In this document: positions 1-8,855 of the stretch, piece after piece
Position numbering within the stretch: position 1 is the first letter of the stretch
Layout of the letters: each line of letters begins with the position of its first letter
DNA from: Deferribacteres bacterium
GTDB lineage: Bacteria > Chrysiogenota > Deferribacteres > Deferribacterales > Geovibrionaceae
Direction of reading: 5' to 3'
Assembly (NCBI GenBank): GCA_023395255.1
Contig: JAEWZN010000013.1
Span: 62,001-126,000 of the forward strand
DNA length: 64,000 nucleotides
Made by a program: the position numbers and the translations under genes
Notes under the pieces: model-generated
Told to the model about the DNA's origin: nothing
What the model saw: only the letters and a program-made list of their open reading frames with translations
Databases searched by the model: none

Positions 1-1
1 G

Positions 2-157
2 GCGGTGGGAGTACCCAGCGATATTTGCGCCGGATCAATTACTTTCTCTCTTTCCCGTTATACAACTGACGAGGAAGTGGACAAAGTGCTTGAGGAACTG
101 CCCGGTATCGTTAAAAGACTTTGTGAAATGTCTCCCGCTTACAACAGAGGAAACTAG
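2..157 (+). CDS. Cysteine desulfurase (NifS/IscS type), C-terminal fragment
   Basis: The window opens inside a gene read in frame from base 2 to a TAG stop. The 51 visible residues contain GVPSDICAGSITFSLSRYTT, followed by a TDEEVDKVLEELPGIVKRL helix. This matches the end of NifS/IscS-type PLP cysteine desulfurases, where a hydrophobic -SLSRYTT- segment precedes the last helix. These enzymes take sulfur from cysteine and pass it to a scaffold protein. The next gene, 9 bases downstream, is an IscU/NifU-type scaffold, which strongly supports the call. Start, PLP lysine and active-site cysteine lie outside the window, so NifS and IscS cannot be told apart. Confidence 0.8.
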   Translation, partial: AVGVPSDICAGSITFSLSRYTTDEEVDKVLEELPGIVKRLCEMSPAYNRGN

Positions 158-166
158 GAGGTTACA

Positions 167-613
167 ATGGCAAAAGGACCATACAGCGAAAAAGTGATGG
201 ATCACTTTATGAATCCCCGCAACATGGGTGAAATAGAGGGCGCAAACGCTGTCGGAGAAGTGGGAAACCCCGCCTGCGGCGACGTTATGAAAATTTTCCT
301 TGACATAGATGACGCAGGAATAGTTAAAGACGTTAAATTCAAGACATTCGGCTGCGGAGCGGCTATCGCCTCCAGCTCAATGGCTACGGAACTTATAAAA
401 GGCAAAAAAGTTGAGGAGATACTCGCCCTGACAAATCAGGCTATTGTAGATGCTCTCGGCGGTCTTCCCCCCGCAAAAATCCACTGCTCTGTAATGGCGG
501 AGGAGGCTATAGAGGAAGCACTGAAAGACTTTTACATCAGAAAAGGCGATGATCCCGCAAAAGTGCAGAAAATGAAAGAAGAGATAAAAAGCGCTGCAAC
601 CGGAGGAAATTAA
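167..613 (+). CDS. Iron-sulfur cluster scaffold, IscU / NifU N-terminal type
   Basis: This 148-residue protein is the scaffold on which Fe-S clusters are built before transfer to apo-proteins. The three conserved cluster cysteines are visible: C37 in GNPACGD, C63 in FGCGAAIASSS and C107 in KIHCSVMAEEAI, with the usual aspartate (D39) two residues after the first. The protein carries only the IscU domain and ends after a short charged tail. The central 2Fe-2S and C-terminal Nfu domains of full-length NifU are absent. GGAGG precedes the ATG. It follows the cysteine desulfurase and overlaps the nfu-like gene by one base (TAATG), so the three genes are surely one transcription unit. Confidence 0.93.
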   Translation: MAKGPYSEKVMDHFMNPRNMGEIEGANAVGEVGNPACGDVMKIFLDIDDAGIVKDVKFKTFGCGAAIASSSMATELIKGKKVEEILALTNQAIVDALGGLPPAKIHCSVMAEEAIEEALKDFYIRKGDDPAKVQKMKEEIKSAATGGN

Positions 614-840
614 TGAGCTTGAAAGAAAGAGTTGAAGCAGTCCTTGAGCAGGTAAGACCCGCGCTTCAGGCGGACGGAGGCGATATAGAGCTTCTGGGCG
701 TTACTGAGGACGGTATAGTAAAAGTACAGCTTACAGGCGCATGCGGAAGCTGCCCTTTCAGCACAATGACGCTGAAACACGCAGTTGAAGGCAGACTGAA
801 AGATCAGATACCCGAAGTTAAAGAAGTTCAGTCATTCTAA
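613..840 (+). CDS. Nfu-type Fe-S cluster carrier (NifU C-terminal domain)
   Basis: This is a 75-residue single-domain protein of the Nfu family, which binds a 4Fe-4S cluster at a dimer interface and hands it to target enzymes. The diagnostic CxxC is present (GACGSCPFSTMTLKHAVE, C44 and C47). The N-terminal half has the typical ALQADGGDIELL segment. Its start overlaps the scaffold stop by one base, which suggests translational coupling. Together with the preceding gene it looks like a NifU protein split in two without the ferredoxin-like middle domain. A hairpin follows the stop. Confidence 0.92.
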   Translation: MSLKERVEAVLEQVRPALQADGGDIELLGVTEDGIVKVQLTGACGSCPFSTMTLKHAVEGRLKDQIPEVKEVQSF

Positions 841-852
841 AAACATATCATA

Positions 853-878
853 TGGTGCGGGGATTCTTCTCCGCACCA
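853..878 (+). terminator. Hairpin after the nfu-like gene
   Basis: An 8-bp perfect inverted repeat (TGGTGCGG / CCGCACCA) lies 13 bases after the stop. The T-run after it is weak, so termination may be partial. Confidence 0.55.
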
Positions 879-995
879 GTTAAATATTCCTCTTTTCAGA
901 TATTATCACTGCGTCTTTTCGTATAAAATAATGCTTTTTTCCATGCCATAATTGTTTTATAATCTTATCTTTAATAACCGGTCGGGATAGTGGTG

Positions 996-2906
996 ATGAA
1001 CAAAAAAAACAAGAGCCCTGAAACCCTTTTTCACTCATTTCTTCAGTCAGTAGACAGACATAAAAACAACACAGCATTCATATACAGATCAGCGGAGCAG
1101 GAACACAAAGTTACTTTTGAGAAACTTTTTGAGGATGTCCTGATCCTTTCCCGTGCTTTTGCGGATAAAAAGATTGTGAAGGACACCCGTGTCCTCCTCC
1201 TTTCGGACAACCGTTATGCATGGATAGTGACTGACCTTGCCCTCACTTCTCTGGGTGCGATCAGCGTTCCGCGAGGCAGCGAATGCCCTGAGCAGGAGCT
1301 TGCCTTCATCATGGAGCATTCCGGCTGCGAGTTCATTATCTTTGAGACTGAAAAGCTTTATGACGATCACAAAGCCTTTATAAATACTCTGGACAGGGTA
1401 AAAGGCATATTCATAATGGAAGGGGAACACAGGCATAAAATTTTCTCCCGTGTTTATACCTATAACGAACTTCTTACGGACAGAACCATATCGGATGAGG
1501 ACATAGCCCGTTTCAGAGCCAGAAAGCATAAGCTTTTCAAGGAAGATGTCTTCACACTTATCTATACATCAGGAACAACAGGCGTGCCCAAAGGGGTTAT
1601 GCTCACGCACGACAATATAATGTTCAATCTTGAGGTTATTCCATGGCTTATCGCGCTCAGGCCGGATGATACATGGCTTTCCATCCTTCCTACTTGGCAT
1701 ATTTTTGAGCGCGCCGCGGAATATGCGGCACTTATGAGCGGCTGCTGTACCATCTATTCATCAATCAAAACCTTTTCCGCAGACCTTGAGCATTACAGAC
1801 CGACGATTGTGGCAACTGTTCCACGCTTGTGGGAGTCTATGTACACCAAGGTTAATGCCGCTCTTGAAAAGCAGGGAAAAGCAAAACACAGAATATTCAG
1901 CGCACTTGTGTCAGTCTCCTCAGCCTACAGAAGAAACAAACGCCGCCTGAAAGGGCAGCTTCCTGTTTTTGAAAAAGAACCCGCAATGAAGAAATTTATC
2001 AATGATATGAAGGCATTTGCCGCCTGTTGCGCTCTTTATCCCCTGAACAGGCTTGCTGTGAAAAAGCTGAAAGCAGTTCAGGCTAAATTCGGCGGAAGGA
2101 TGCGGCTTGCGATCAGCGGCGGCGGCAGTCTGCCTCAGTATCTGGATGAATGGATAGATGCTCTGGGCATAAGGATAATCAACGCATACGGAATGACGGA
2201 ATGCGCTCCGGCCATAGCGGGCAGGGCGCTGAACTGTGAGATCTTCGGAACCCTCGGCCCTGCAGTGGGTAATACCAGAATCAGAATAGCCGATGAGGAA
2301 AACAGATCTCTCCCCGCCGGGGTTGAGGGCGAAATTCAGGTGAAAGGCCGTCAGGTTATGCCCGGTTATTATGACAATGACGAGGAGAATGAGAAAACCT
2401 TCACCGCTGACGGATACCTCAAAACCGGGGATCTCGGCAAGCTGACGCTTACCGGAGAGCTTGTCATAACAGGGCGTATCAAGGAGATTATTGTTCTTGC
2501 CAATGGCGAAAACATTGACCCCAGCCGTATTGAATCCACCATAACCAAGCTTCCCTTTGTTAAGGACGCTGTTCTTGTCGGGCAGGACAGAAAAGGGCTC
2601 GGCGCTCTGATTGTTCCTGATCTTGATAAGCTTAAGGAAGCCTTTCTGCCCAAGATTGAGAACATGGTGCATGATGTAGAGGACATGCTTAAGGACAGCA
2701 GGGTTATTGAACAGGCAAAACGCGAGATCAATAAGCTTCTCAATGCCAAAAAAGGGTTTAAACCCCATGAGAAAGTGCACAACATCCACTTCATGGAGAA
2801 TGACTTTGAGCCCGGCAAAGACCTTACCAACACGCTGAAAAAGAAGAGACACGCCATAGAAAAAAGGTATCAGGGCATTATACAGAAACTTTTCGGAAAA
2901 GATTAA
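996..2906 (+). CDS. Long-chain acyl-CoA synthetase (AMP-forming)
   Basis: This protein of about 636 residues activates fatty acids to acyl-CoA through an acyl-adenylate. Core adenylation motifs are intact: the P-loop LIYTSGTTGVPKGVMLTH near residue 190, YGMTECAPAI near 400, YLKTGDLG near 475, the hinge GRIKEIIVLANGENIDP, and the C-terminal LTNTLKKKRH with a lysine at the A10 position. The length and the ENIDPSRIE hinge fit FadD/FACS-type enzymes rather than acetyl-CoA synthetase. GTG at 990 is in frame, but ATG at 996 is better spaced from GGGA at 985-988. UspA follows after 18 bases on the same strand. The chain length of the substrate cannot be read from sequence. Confidence 0.88.
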   Translation: MNKKNKSPETLFHSFLQSVDRHKNNTAFIYRSAEQEHKVTFEKLFEDVLILSRAFADKKIVKDTRVLLLSDNRYAWIVTDLALTSLGAISVPRGSECPEQELAFIMEHSGCEFIIFETEKLYDDHKAFINTLDRVKGIFIMEGEHRHKIFSRVYTYNELLTDRTISDEDIARFRARKHKLFKEDVFTLIYTSGTTGVPKGVMLTHDNIMFNLEVIPWLIALRPDDTWLSILPTWHIFERAAEYAALMSGCCTIYSSIKTFSADLEHYRPTIVATVPRLWESMYTKVNAALEKQGKAKHRIFSALVSVSSAYRRNKRRLKGQLPVFEKEPAMKKFINDMKAFAACCALYPLNRLAVKKLKAVQAKFGGRMRLAISGGGSLPQYLDEWIDALGIRIINAYGMTECAPAIAGRALNCEIFGTLGPAVGNTRIRIADEENRSLPAGVEGEIQVKGRQVMPGYYDNDEENEKTFTADGYLKTGDLGKLTLTGELVITGRIKEIIVLANGENIDPSRIESTITKLPFVKDAVLVGQDRKGLGALIVPDLDKLKEAFLPKIENMVHDVEDMLKDSRVIEQAKREINKLLNAKKGFKPHEKVHNIHFMENDFEPGKDLTNTLKKKRHAIEKRYQGIIQKLFGKD

Positions 2907-2924
2907 TACCGGGAGGAGTTTATT

Positions 2925-3383
2925 ATGGAATATAAAAAAATACTGGTTATGACGGATTTTTCAAAGGACTCTAAGGTGGCGGTGGAAACTGCTGCAAGCC
3001 TTGCTTATAAGTTCGGTGCGGAGCTCAGTGTTCTTCATGTAGCCCATGACGAGGCGCACTTTGATCTTTATGTGTTTGAAAAGGAGCTGGACTCCATAAA
3101 CAGGAAAATAATAGAAGAGGCGGAAGCCTCATTCTGCCGCCTTGAAGAGGAGGTTCCCCTCCTTAAGGATGTAACATGGGAATCGCTTATAAGAAGAGGC
3201 GCTCCCTATGAGGAAGGGCTCCACGAAATTGAAAGCAGGGATTACGACCTGCTTGTTCTCGGCTCTCACGGAAAGAGAGGAGTTAAACGCTTTCTTTACG
3301 GAACCACTGCGGAAAAGATGATACGCAACTGCCCCGTCAGCGTTCATGTCACAAGGTACGAATGCATAGGGCTGAAAAAATAA
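2925..3383 (+). CDS. Universal stress protein, UspA family
   Basis: This single-domain Usp protein has 152 residues. The N-terminal KKILVMTDFSKDSKVAVETA gives the first strand and helix. The C-terminal LLVLGSHGKRGVKRFLYGTTAEKMIRNCPVSVHV segment (described here, residues about 110-143) carries the G-x2-G-x9-G-S/T ATP-binding pattern of the nucleotide-binding subgroup. GGGAGG sits before the ATG. These cytoplasmic proteins are linked to starvation and stress survival. The partner process is unknown. It follows the acyl-CoA synthetase at 18 bases and probably shares its transcript, and a hairpin follows. Confidence 0.92.
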   Translation: MEYKKILVMTDFSKDSKVAVETAASLAYKFGAELSVLHVAHDEAHFDLYVFEKELDSINRKIIEEAEASFCRLEEEVPLLKDVTWESLIRRGAPYEEGLHEIESRDYDLLVLGSHGKRGVKRFLYGTTAEKMIRNCPVSVHVTRYECIGLKK

Positions 3384-3385
3384 AT

Positions 3386-3409
3386 AAGGCGGGGCTCAGA
3401 CCCCGCTTC
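3386..3409 (+). terminator. Terminator-like hairpin after uspA
   Basis: GCGGGG and CCCCGC pair around a six-base loop just after the stop. A short T-rich stretch follows. Confidence 0.6.
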
Positions 3410-3510
3410 TATTGTCCGTGTTCCGGAACTTTTTTTTAACTTTCAGATAACAATTATCAGTAATATTATGTGTAACCTCTTCTCAGCAATGATTACGGAG
3501 GTTGCACAGC

Positions 3511-5379
3511 ATGTTCACGATGAACAGAAAGAAAATACTTTTGACCGTTTTTGCGGTATTATGCGCGGTTGTTATTACAGCTTGCGGAAGCGGCAGCAGC
3601 AAAAAGCAGGAGGAGCATTCACCTGTTTCTGTCAGACTAATCCACACTAACGATCACCACTCCTATCTTGACAGCGGAGCCTATGATCTCAAACTCGATA
3701 ATATCACCACGAGAGTTCAGCTAGGGGGCTTTGCGCGTCTTGCCACTGTGATTAAGGCAAAGAGAAACGCAAACAGCATAGTTGTCAACAGCGGTGAGCT
3801 CGCCGGAACGCTTTATTTCTCCCTTTTTCACGGCGAAGTTGATTTCAAAGTGTTCAACGAACTCGGATTGGACGGCTACACCCTCGGAAACCATGAGTTT
3901 GATGACGGCGATGAACGTTTGGCGGAGCTTATTGAGATGACAGATTTCCCTATTCTCTCATCAAATATGCATCCCGAAGCGGCAAGCCCGCTCTACAGAG
4001 TTAAAGACCGTATAAAACCATACGTAATCAAAGAGATCGGCGGGGAAAAAATCGGTATTATAGGTATACTGAAAGTCGAAAAAACCAAGAATTCCTCTAT
4101 GGCATCAGACAACATCACTTTTGATGATGAGATTGAATCTGCTAAGGCGAACGTAGCGGAGCTTCAGTCTAAGGGAGTGAACAAGATCATCCTTGTGAGC
4201 CATGTCGGGTATTATAATGATATTCTCTTCGCTAAAAACGTTCCCGGAATCGATATAATAGTAGGCGGCGATACACATGACCTTCTTGGTGATGCTGATG
4301 ACCTTGCTGAAATAGGTCTTGCCCCTTCATTCGGCAGCCAGACAGGCCCTTTTGACGGTTATACTCACGACGGGTTCGAGAATGAAGATCTTGGCGCTTA
4401 CCCTACAACGGTCATAGGTGCTGATGGCAAACCTGTTCATATAGTCACCGCATGGTGTTATGCTTACGGTGTCGGTGTTCTGGATATAGACTTCAATAAG
4501 GATGGTGTTGTGACCAAGGTCAACGGAAATATCATTCTTCCGGTTGGTGACGTATTCCAGAGGGCAAACGGATCAGGCACTTTTGAGCAGGTCACTGCTG
4601 AGGTTAAAACCCAGATACTTGCAGCTATTGAGAGATCGCCCATACTCACTGTCGCGGCTGTTGATCAGACAATAGATGATATTATAGAACCCTACCGCGC
4701 TCAGAAGGATGCTTCCCTCAACGAGGTCATCGGTACGGTAACTGTGACTATGGATAACACCAGAGTTCCTACAGCTTTTGCCGCGTCCCAGACTCCTACC
4801 GGCAGCTACGCCGCATGGGTTGTGGCTGAGGCGTTTAAAAATACCAACCATAAGATAGACGTTGCCATTCAGAACGCGGGGGGCGTAAGAACACCTCTCA
4901 TGGCGGGTCAGATTACCGCAGGGGATGCCATAGCTGTTCTTCCCTTTTCAAACACAGTGGTTATGCTTGATATGAAAGGCTCCGATATTGTTCAGGTACT
5001 TAATGAAGCCGCGTGGTATTCCATCCACTCAGGCTCATCAGGCGCTTTTCCTTACTCTTCCGGACTCCGCTATGATGTTAACCTCAGCGGAGACAGCATG
5101 AGCATCATAACGAATGTTGAAGTGCAGGACAGAGACACCGGAGTGTGGTCAAATATTTCTGCAAATACTGTTTATACTGTTGCCACAAACTCATTCACTG
5201 CTCTGGGCAAGGATAACTACCTTTCCTTCGAGAGAGTGAGGGAGGAGGATCCCACTATTTTTGAGGACACAAGCATTCTCTACAGCGTGCCTCTGGTGGA
5301 TTATCTGAAAAGCCTTCCGGCGCAGACTCTTCCTCCGCTGGATGTTTCGCTTTACTGTCTGAAATCGGTTACCAACTGA
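3511..5379 (+). CDS. 5'-nucleotidase / UDP-sugar hydrolase family lipoprotein
   Basis: The 622-residue exported metallophosphatase probably releases phosphate from nucleotides outside the inner membrane. The N-terminus is a lipoprotein signal: KK, a hydrophobic stretch, then the lipobox VITAC with the acceptor cysteine near residue 25. The metallophosphoesterase domain shows IHTNDHHSYLD, TLGNHEFDDGDE, LVSHVGY and GGDTHD, where many relatives have GGHTH or GGHSH. The C-terminal 5'-nucleotidase domain shows IQNAGGVRTPL and LPFSNTVVMLDMKG. The start is placed at ATG 3511, nine bases after GGAGG. TTG 3502 and ATG 3520 are alternatives. The gene stands alone, with terminators on both sides. Confidence 0.88.
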   Translation: MFTMNRKKILLTVFAVLCAVVITACGSGSSKKQEEHSPVSVRLIHTNDHHSYLDSGAYDLKLDNITTRVQLGGFARLATVIKAKRNANSIVVNSGELAGTLYFSLFHGEVDFKVFNELGLDGYTLGNHEFDDGDERLAELIEMTDFPILSSNMHPEAASPLYRVKDRIKPYVIKEIGGEKIGIIGILKVEKTKNSSMASDNITFDDEIESAKANVAELQSKGVNKIILVSHVGYYNDILFAKNVPGIDIIVGGDTHDLLGDADDLAEIGLAPSFGSQTGPFDGYTHDGFENEDLGAYPTTVIGADGKPVHIVTAWCYAYGVGVLDIDFNKDGVVTKVNGNIILPVGDVFQRANGSGTFEQVTAEVKTQILAAIERSPILTVAAVDQTIDDIIEPYRAQKDASLNEVIGTVTVTMDNTRVPTAFAASQTPTGSYAAWVVAEAFKNTNHKIDVAIQNAGGVRTPLMAGQITAGDAIAVLPFSNTVVMLDMKGSDIVQVLNEAAWYSIHSGSSGAFPYSSGLRYDVNLSGDSMSIITNVEVQDRDTGVWSNISANTVYTVATNSFTALGKDNYLSFERVREEDPTIFEDTSILYSVPLVDYLKSLPAQTLPPLDVSLYCLKSVTN

Positions 5380-5385
5380 TAAAAC

Positions 5386-5419
5386 AAAAAAGCCGGACAC
5401 AGTAAAGTCCGGCTTTTTT
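5386..5419. terminator. Bidirectional terminator between convergent genes
   Basis: A 13-bp perfect stem (AAAAAAGCCGGAC / GTCCGGCTTTTTT) has a short loop and T-runs on both strands. It serves the nucleotidase on plus and the aminotransferase on minus, whose stop codon lies just beyond it. Confidence 0.9.
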
Positions 5420-5420
5420 T

Positions 5421-6701
5421 CTATTTTCTGAACCATTCACCCATGGCATCTATTGCTTCAACAGTGTTTTTGCATTTTTCCCTTAAAAAATCATCTCCCA
5501 GCACTGTATCCCTGCCCAGCTGCTCTGACTTTTCTATGGCTGCCCCGCCGTCAAAATCCACATAGGAGAGGCGGAGGGTAAGTTCATCCGCAGGGCGTCC
5601 GAAGCAGCCTCCGGCAAGTGTCGCTACGCCTGTTTCCTCAAGGAGTTTTTCGCACATGGCAGAAGAACCATGTATTCCCCGTGCTGAGAGCTTGTCCTTG
5701 AGCGGCGAGAAATCCGGGAACAGATAGAATCCGCCGTCAGGGCGCACAAGCTTTGCCCCTGCGCTGATGAGTGTATCAGCACAATATGTTCCCAGAGCTT
5801 TGAGCACCTTTCTTGAATGAAAAAGATAGTTTTCTATCCGGCTGTCCGGCGTAAATGCTTTTACTGCGGCATACTGCACAGGGGCGCTTACGGATGTGAA
5901 GGTCTCACTGGCTGCAACAGCCATTGCATCAACAATTTTTCTCAGTCCTGCGGGAACAGCAAAGGTTCCGAGCCTCCACCCTCCTGCGCCGCACCATTTG
6001 CTCAGTCCGCCGGAAACTATTGTTCCCTCCGGGTAAAACCTTGCTATTGATACATGGCTGCCGTCATGGTTTACCTCACCGTATATCTCATCGGAGAGTA
6101 CAAGCACATTGTGCCTTCGGGCAGTTTCCGCCAGAGATTCAAGCTCTGCCGGGCTGTATGAGTAACCTGTGGGATTATTAGGGTAATTAAGCAGCAGGAG
6201 TCTTGCGCGGTCGGGTTCTTTGGCGCATTCTGCCTCAAGGGTGTCCGGTGTGAGCAGCCACTTATTGTCCCTCTCTGTGTTCAGCCAGCAGACTTTTCTG
6301 CCTGTGAGTGCCGCCTGCGGGGCATATGAAACCCAGCTTGGCGAAGGGAGAAGCAGGTCGGCTTCGTAAACAAGCTGGAGGATAAACATAAGCTCCTTTG
6401 AGCCGGGGCCGATTATTATATCATCTTTTGTGAAGCTGAGCCCCTGTTCTCTGCCGTAATAGGCGGCCACAGCCTCCCTTAACTCTTTCAGCCCGCGGAC
6501 AGGAAGGTAATCCTTCTGGTGTGCGTTATCCTTAAGCGCCTGAACAACAGGAGAAGCAACAGGGAAAGGTGACTGACCGAGCCCCTGCTTATAGACCTTT
6601 TTGCCCGCTTTTATCATGGCATTGCTGCGTTCGTTTATGCTTAGCGTTGCAGAGACGGGCATGTTTTTAACCGTGCAGCTTATCGGAAGATGCTCTTTCA
6701 T
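5421..6701 (-). CDS. PLP-dependent aminotransferase, class I/II (aspartate aminotransferase fold)
   Basis: This 426-residue fold-type I aminotransferase shows YLPVRGLKELREAVAAYY (PLP phosphate cup region), LLNYPNNPTGYSYS with the asparagine and proline that contact PLP, VLSDEIYGEVNH with the PLP aspartate and tyrosine, and SGGLSKWCGAGGWRLG carrying the Schiff-base lysine and its arginine. The N-terminal 25 or so residues look like an extension, so an internal start is possible. Substrate is unknown, since aspartate, alanine and branched-chain enzymes all share these motifs. A terminator from the TRAP permease lies directly upstream, so the gene probably has its own promoter. Confidence 0.85.
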   Translation of the reverse strand: MKEHLPISCTVKNMPVSATLSINERSNAMIKAGKKVYKQGLGQSPFPVASPVVQALKDNAHQKDYLPVRGLKELREAVAAYYGREQGLSFTKDDIIIGPGSKELMFILQLVYEADLLLPSPSWVSYAPQAALTGRKVCWLNTERDNKWLLTPDTLEAECAKEPDRARLLLLNYPNNPTGYSYSPAELESLAETARRHNVLVLSDEIYGEVNHDGSHVSIARFYPEGTIVSGGLSKWCGAGGWRLGTFAVPAGLRKIVDAMAVAASETFTSVSAPVQYAAVKAFTPDSRIENYLFHSRKVLKALGTYCADTLISAGAKLVRPDGGFYLFPDFSPLKDKLSARGIHGSSAMCEKLLEETGVATLAGGCFGRPADELTLRLSYVDFDGGAAIEKSEQLGRDTVLGDDFLREKCKNTVEAIDAMGEWFRK

Positions 6702-6720
6702 ATTTCACCTGAAAAAAGTA

Positions 6721-6742
6721 AGGCGGGGTTTCTCCCCCGCCT
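6721..6742 (-). terminator. Terminator of the TRAP permease gene
   Basis: An 8-bp stem AGGCGGGG / CCCCGCCT is followed on the minus strand by a T-rich run. It lies between the permease stop and the aminotransferase start. Confidence 0.8.
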
Positions 6743-6751
6743 GTATTTGCT

Positions 6752-8791
6752 TTATGCAGTCTGTCTTCTTGCTCTGAATTTTTGTTCCAGAGCTATGAGC
6801 CCCATAACTCCGAGACCTATGAGATAAACAAAATACCTGCTGCTTTCCGGTATATTCAGGTATTCATTTATCGAGCCCGGATGGAAAAGAACAAGGCACG
6901 CAAACAGGAAGAAGGGTATTTCATACCACTTATTCTTGGTTATATACCATCCCTGCACTGCACTTGCAAAGGCAAATGCTCCGAAGCATGCCATCACAAA
7001 TACCAGTATGCCCTGAGTCCAGCTGAAAACATTATGCAGGATCAGGTCAGTGTTGAAGATGAAAAAGAAGGGTATGATAGCCGTACGCATGTCGTATGCG
7101 AACCCCTGAAGCCCTGTGGGAATGGGTTCAGAGTCAGCAATCGCAGCAGCGGCGTAAGATGCGAGCCCCACGGGAGGAGTATCATCCGCCAGTATGCCGA
7201 AGTAAAAGCAGAAGAGGTGTGCTGCCATAAGCGGAACAACAAATCCGTAAAGCCCCCCGACCTCAACAATTATAGGTGCGGTAAGTGACGCCATGACTAT
7301 GTATGTCGCTGTCGTGGGAAGCCCCATGCCGAGAAGAAGGCTGGCAACAGCGGTTATGAAAAGAAGCAGGAATATGCTGCCTCCTGAAAGCTGCTCAACA
7401 ATCATGGTGATCATGCCGCCGATCCCCATGTTAACTACACCGACTATGATTCCCGCGGATGCTGTGGCGAGTGCGACAGCCACCATGTTCCGGCTTCCGG
7501 CTATAAACCCCTGACTCATTGTCATGACGGCTTCAAAAAAGCCTTTGCCCAGCCCCACAGCCTTATCCTTGAGTCCGTTTCTTATCCCGCGCACAAATAT
7601 TATTGCGATAAGAACCAGAATAGCGTTGAAGGCTGCTTTTTCAGGAGAGTGACGGAGAACCACAAGCTCATAAACAAGCATAACAATGGGGAGCAGGTAA
7701 TGAAGTCCGCCTTTGAGGGTAGCGAAAAAGCGGGGTGTTTCCTCTCTCGGAAGCCCCTTCATGCCGAGTTTGCTCGCCTCAAGGTGAACTACGTAAAAAA
7801 GTGCAGTGTATGAAACAAAAGCGGGAATAGCCGCTGCCTTTACAACTTCTAGGTAGGGCACATTCACATATTCAGCAATTATGAATGCCGCCGCGCCCAT
7901 GATCGGGGGCATTATCTGACCGTCCGTACTGGCCGCAACTTCCACAGCCGCCGCTTTTTTGGCAGGGTAACCCACTTTTTTCATAAGCGGAATGGTGAAG
8001 GTTCCTGTGGTAACTACGTTTGCGATGCTTGAGCCTGAAACAAGCCCGGTGAGACCGCTGGCGACTACTGCCGCCTTTGCCGGCCCTCCCTTGAATCTGC
8101 CGAGGAGGGAGAGGGCAAGGTCGATGAAAAACTTACCGGCTCCCGCTTTGTCAAGCATTGCTCCGAGAAGAACGAACAGATAAACTATCGAAGCGGAAAC
8201 ACCGAGAGGGATTCCGTATATGCCTTCTGTTGAAAGTGAAATCTGGTTAAGGTATTTGTTCAGTGAAACACCCTTGAACGCCAGTACATCGGGCATATAC
8301 GGCCCAAGGAAGGCATAGGCGGTGAACACAAGCGCTATTATGGTAAGTGCCGGGCCGATGGAGCGTCTTGTCGCTTCCAGAAGGAGGACAAGTATGGTAA
8401 GACCCGCAACTATGTCTATGGTAATAGGTGCACCCTGACGTGTAGCCAGCCCTTCCCACGCGATCATTATATAAAGCGCGGCGACTGCCCCTACTGCTGC
8501 CAGAATGTAATCCAGAATACTTATCTTGTTTAATGAAACCAGTTTTTTCAGCCATCCCGAAGGTTTTTTTATGATTGGGATGTTAAGGAAAAGAAGAACA
8601 ATCGCAAATGCGAGGTGTATAGCTCTTGTTTTTGTGCTGTCGAGAATAAGCCAGCTTGCAAGCGAAAGCTGGAACAGAGCCCATGCGACCGCGATAACGC
8701 CGATGAGGATGCGCTCAAATTTACGCAGGTGTCTTATCTCACCCACTTCTTCACGCAGAATTTCTTCTGCCGATTTTACCTTTCTGCTCAT
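6752..8791 (-). CDS. TRAP transporter fused permease (4TM/12TM, DctQ-DctM type)
   Basis: At 679 residues this matches the fused TRAP permeases in which the small (4-helix) and large (12-helix) subunits form one chain. Residues about 25-130 give the first four hydrophobic helices. The rest is the large subunit, with GLTGLVSGSSIANVVTTGTF, DGQIMPPIMGAAAFI and LLLGMGLPTTATYIVMASL, which are typical of the TAXI-associated branch. It imports an organic anion with sodium or protons. The ligand is unknown, although dicarboxylates or glutamate-like compounds are common for this branch. The receptor gene lies just upstream on the same strand, separated by a hairpin. Confidence 0.93.
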   Translation of the reverse strand: MSRKVKSAEEILREEVGEIRHLRKFERILIGVIAVAWALFQLSLASWLILDSTKTRAIHLAFAIVLLFLNIPIIKKPSGWLKKLVSLNKISILDYILAAVGAVAALYIMIAWEGLATRQGAPITIDIVAGLTILVLLLEATRRSIGPALTIIALVFTAYAFLGPYMPDVLAFKGVSLNKYLNQISLSTEGIYGIPLGVSASIVYLFVLLGAMLDKAGAGKFFIDLALSLLGRFKGGPAKAAVVASGLTGLVSGSSIANVVTTGTFTIPLMKKVGYPAKKAAAVEVAASTDGQIMPPIMGAAAFIIAEYVNVPYLEVVKAAAIPAFVSYTALFYVVHLEASKLGMKGLPREETPRFFATLKGGLHYLLPIVMLVYELVVLRHSPEKAAFNAILVLIAIIFVRGIRNGLKDKAVGLGKGFFEAVMTMSQGFIAGSRNMVAVALATASAGIIVGVVNMGIGGMITMIVEQLSGGSIFLLLFITAVASLLLGMGLPTTATYIVMASLTAPIIVEVGGLYGFVVPLMAAHLFCFYFGILADDTPPVGLASYAAAAIADSEPIPTGLQGFAYDMRTAIIPFFFIFNTDLILHNVFSWTQGILVFVMACFGAFAFASAVQGWYITKNKWYEIPFFLFACLVLFHPGSINEYLNIPESSRYFVYLIGLGVMGLIALEQKFRARRQTA

Positions 8792-8808
8792 AGAAACCCC
8801 TTGAATAA

Positions 8809-8842
8809 AAAGGGAACCCGCCCTTGTGAGCGGATTCCCTTT
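8809..8842 (-). terminator. Intercistronic hairpin between TRAP receptor and permease genes
   Basis: AAAGGGAA pairs with TTCCCTTT and the inner CCGC/GCGG bases extend the stem with one bulge. It lies 14 bases after the receptor stop. It may act as a partial terminator or an RNA-stabilising hairpin that keeps receptor mRNA above permease mRNA. Confidence 0.55.
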
Positions 8843-8855
8843 AAGAATTTTTTGG

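Noticed and set aside
1920..2852. Long minus-strand frame (310 codons) inside the acyl-CoA synthetase gene
   Set aside because: Antisense shadow of a clear enzyme gene, with no family features.
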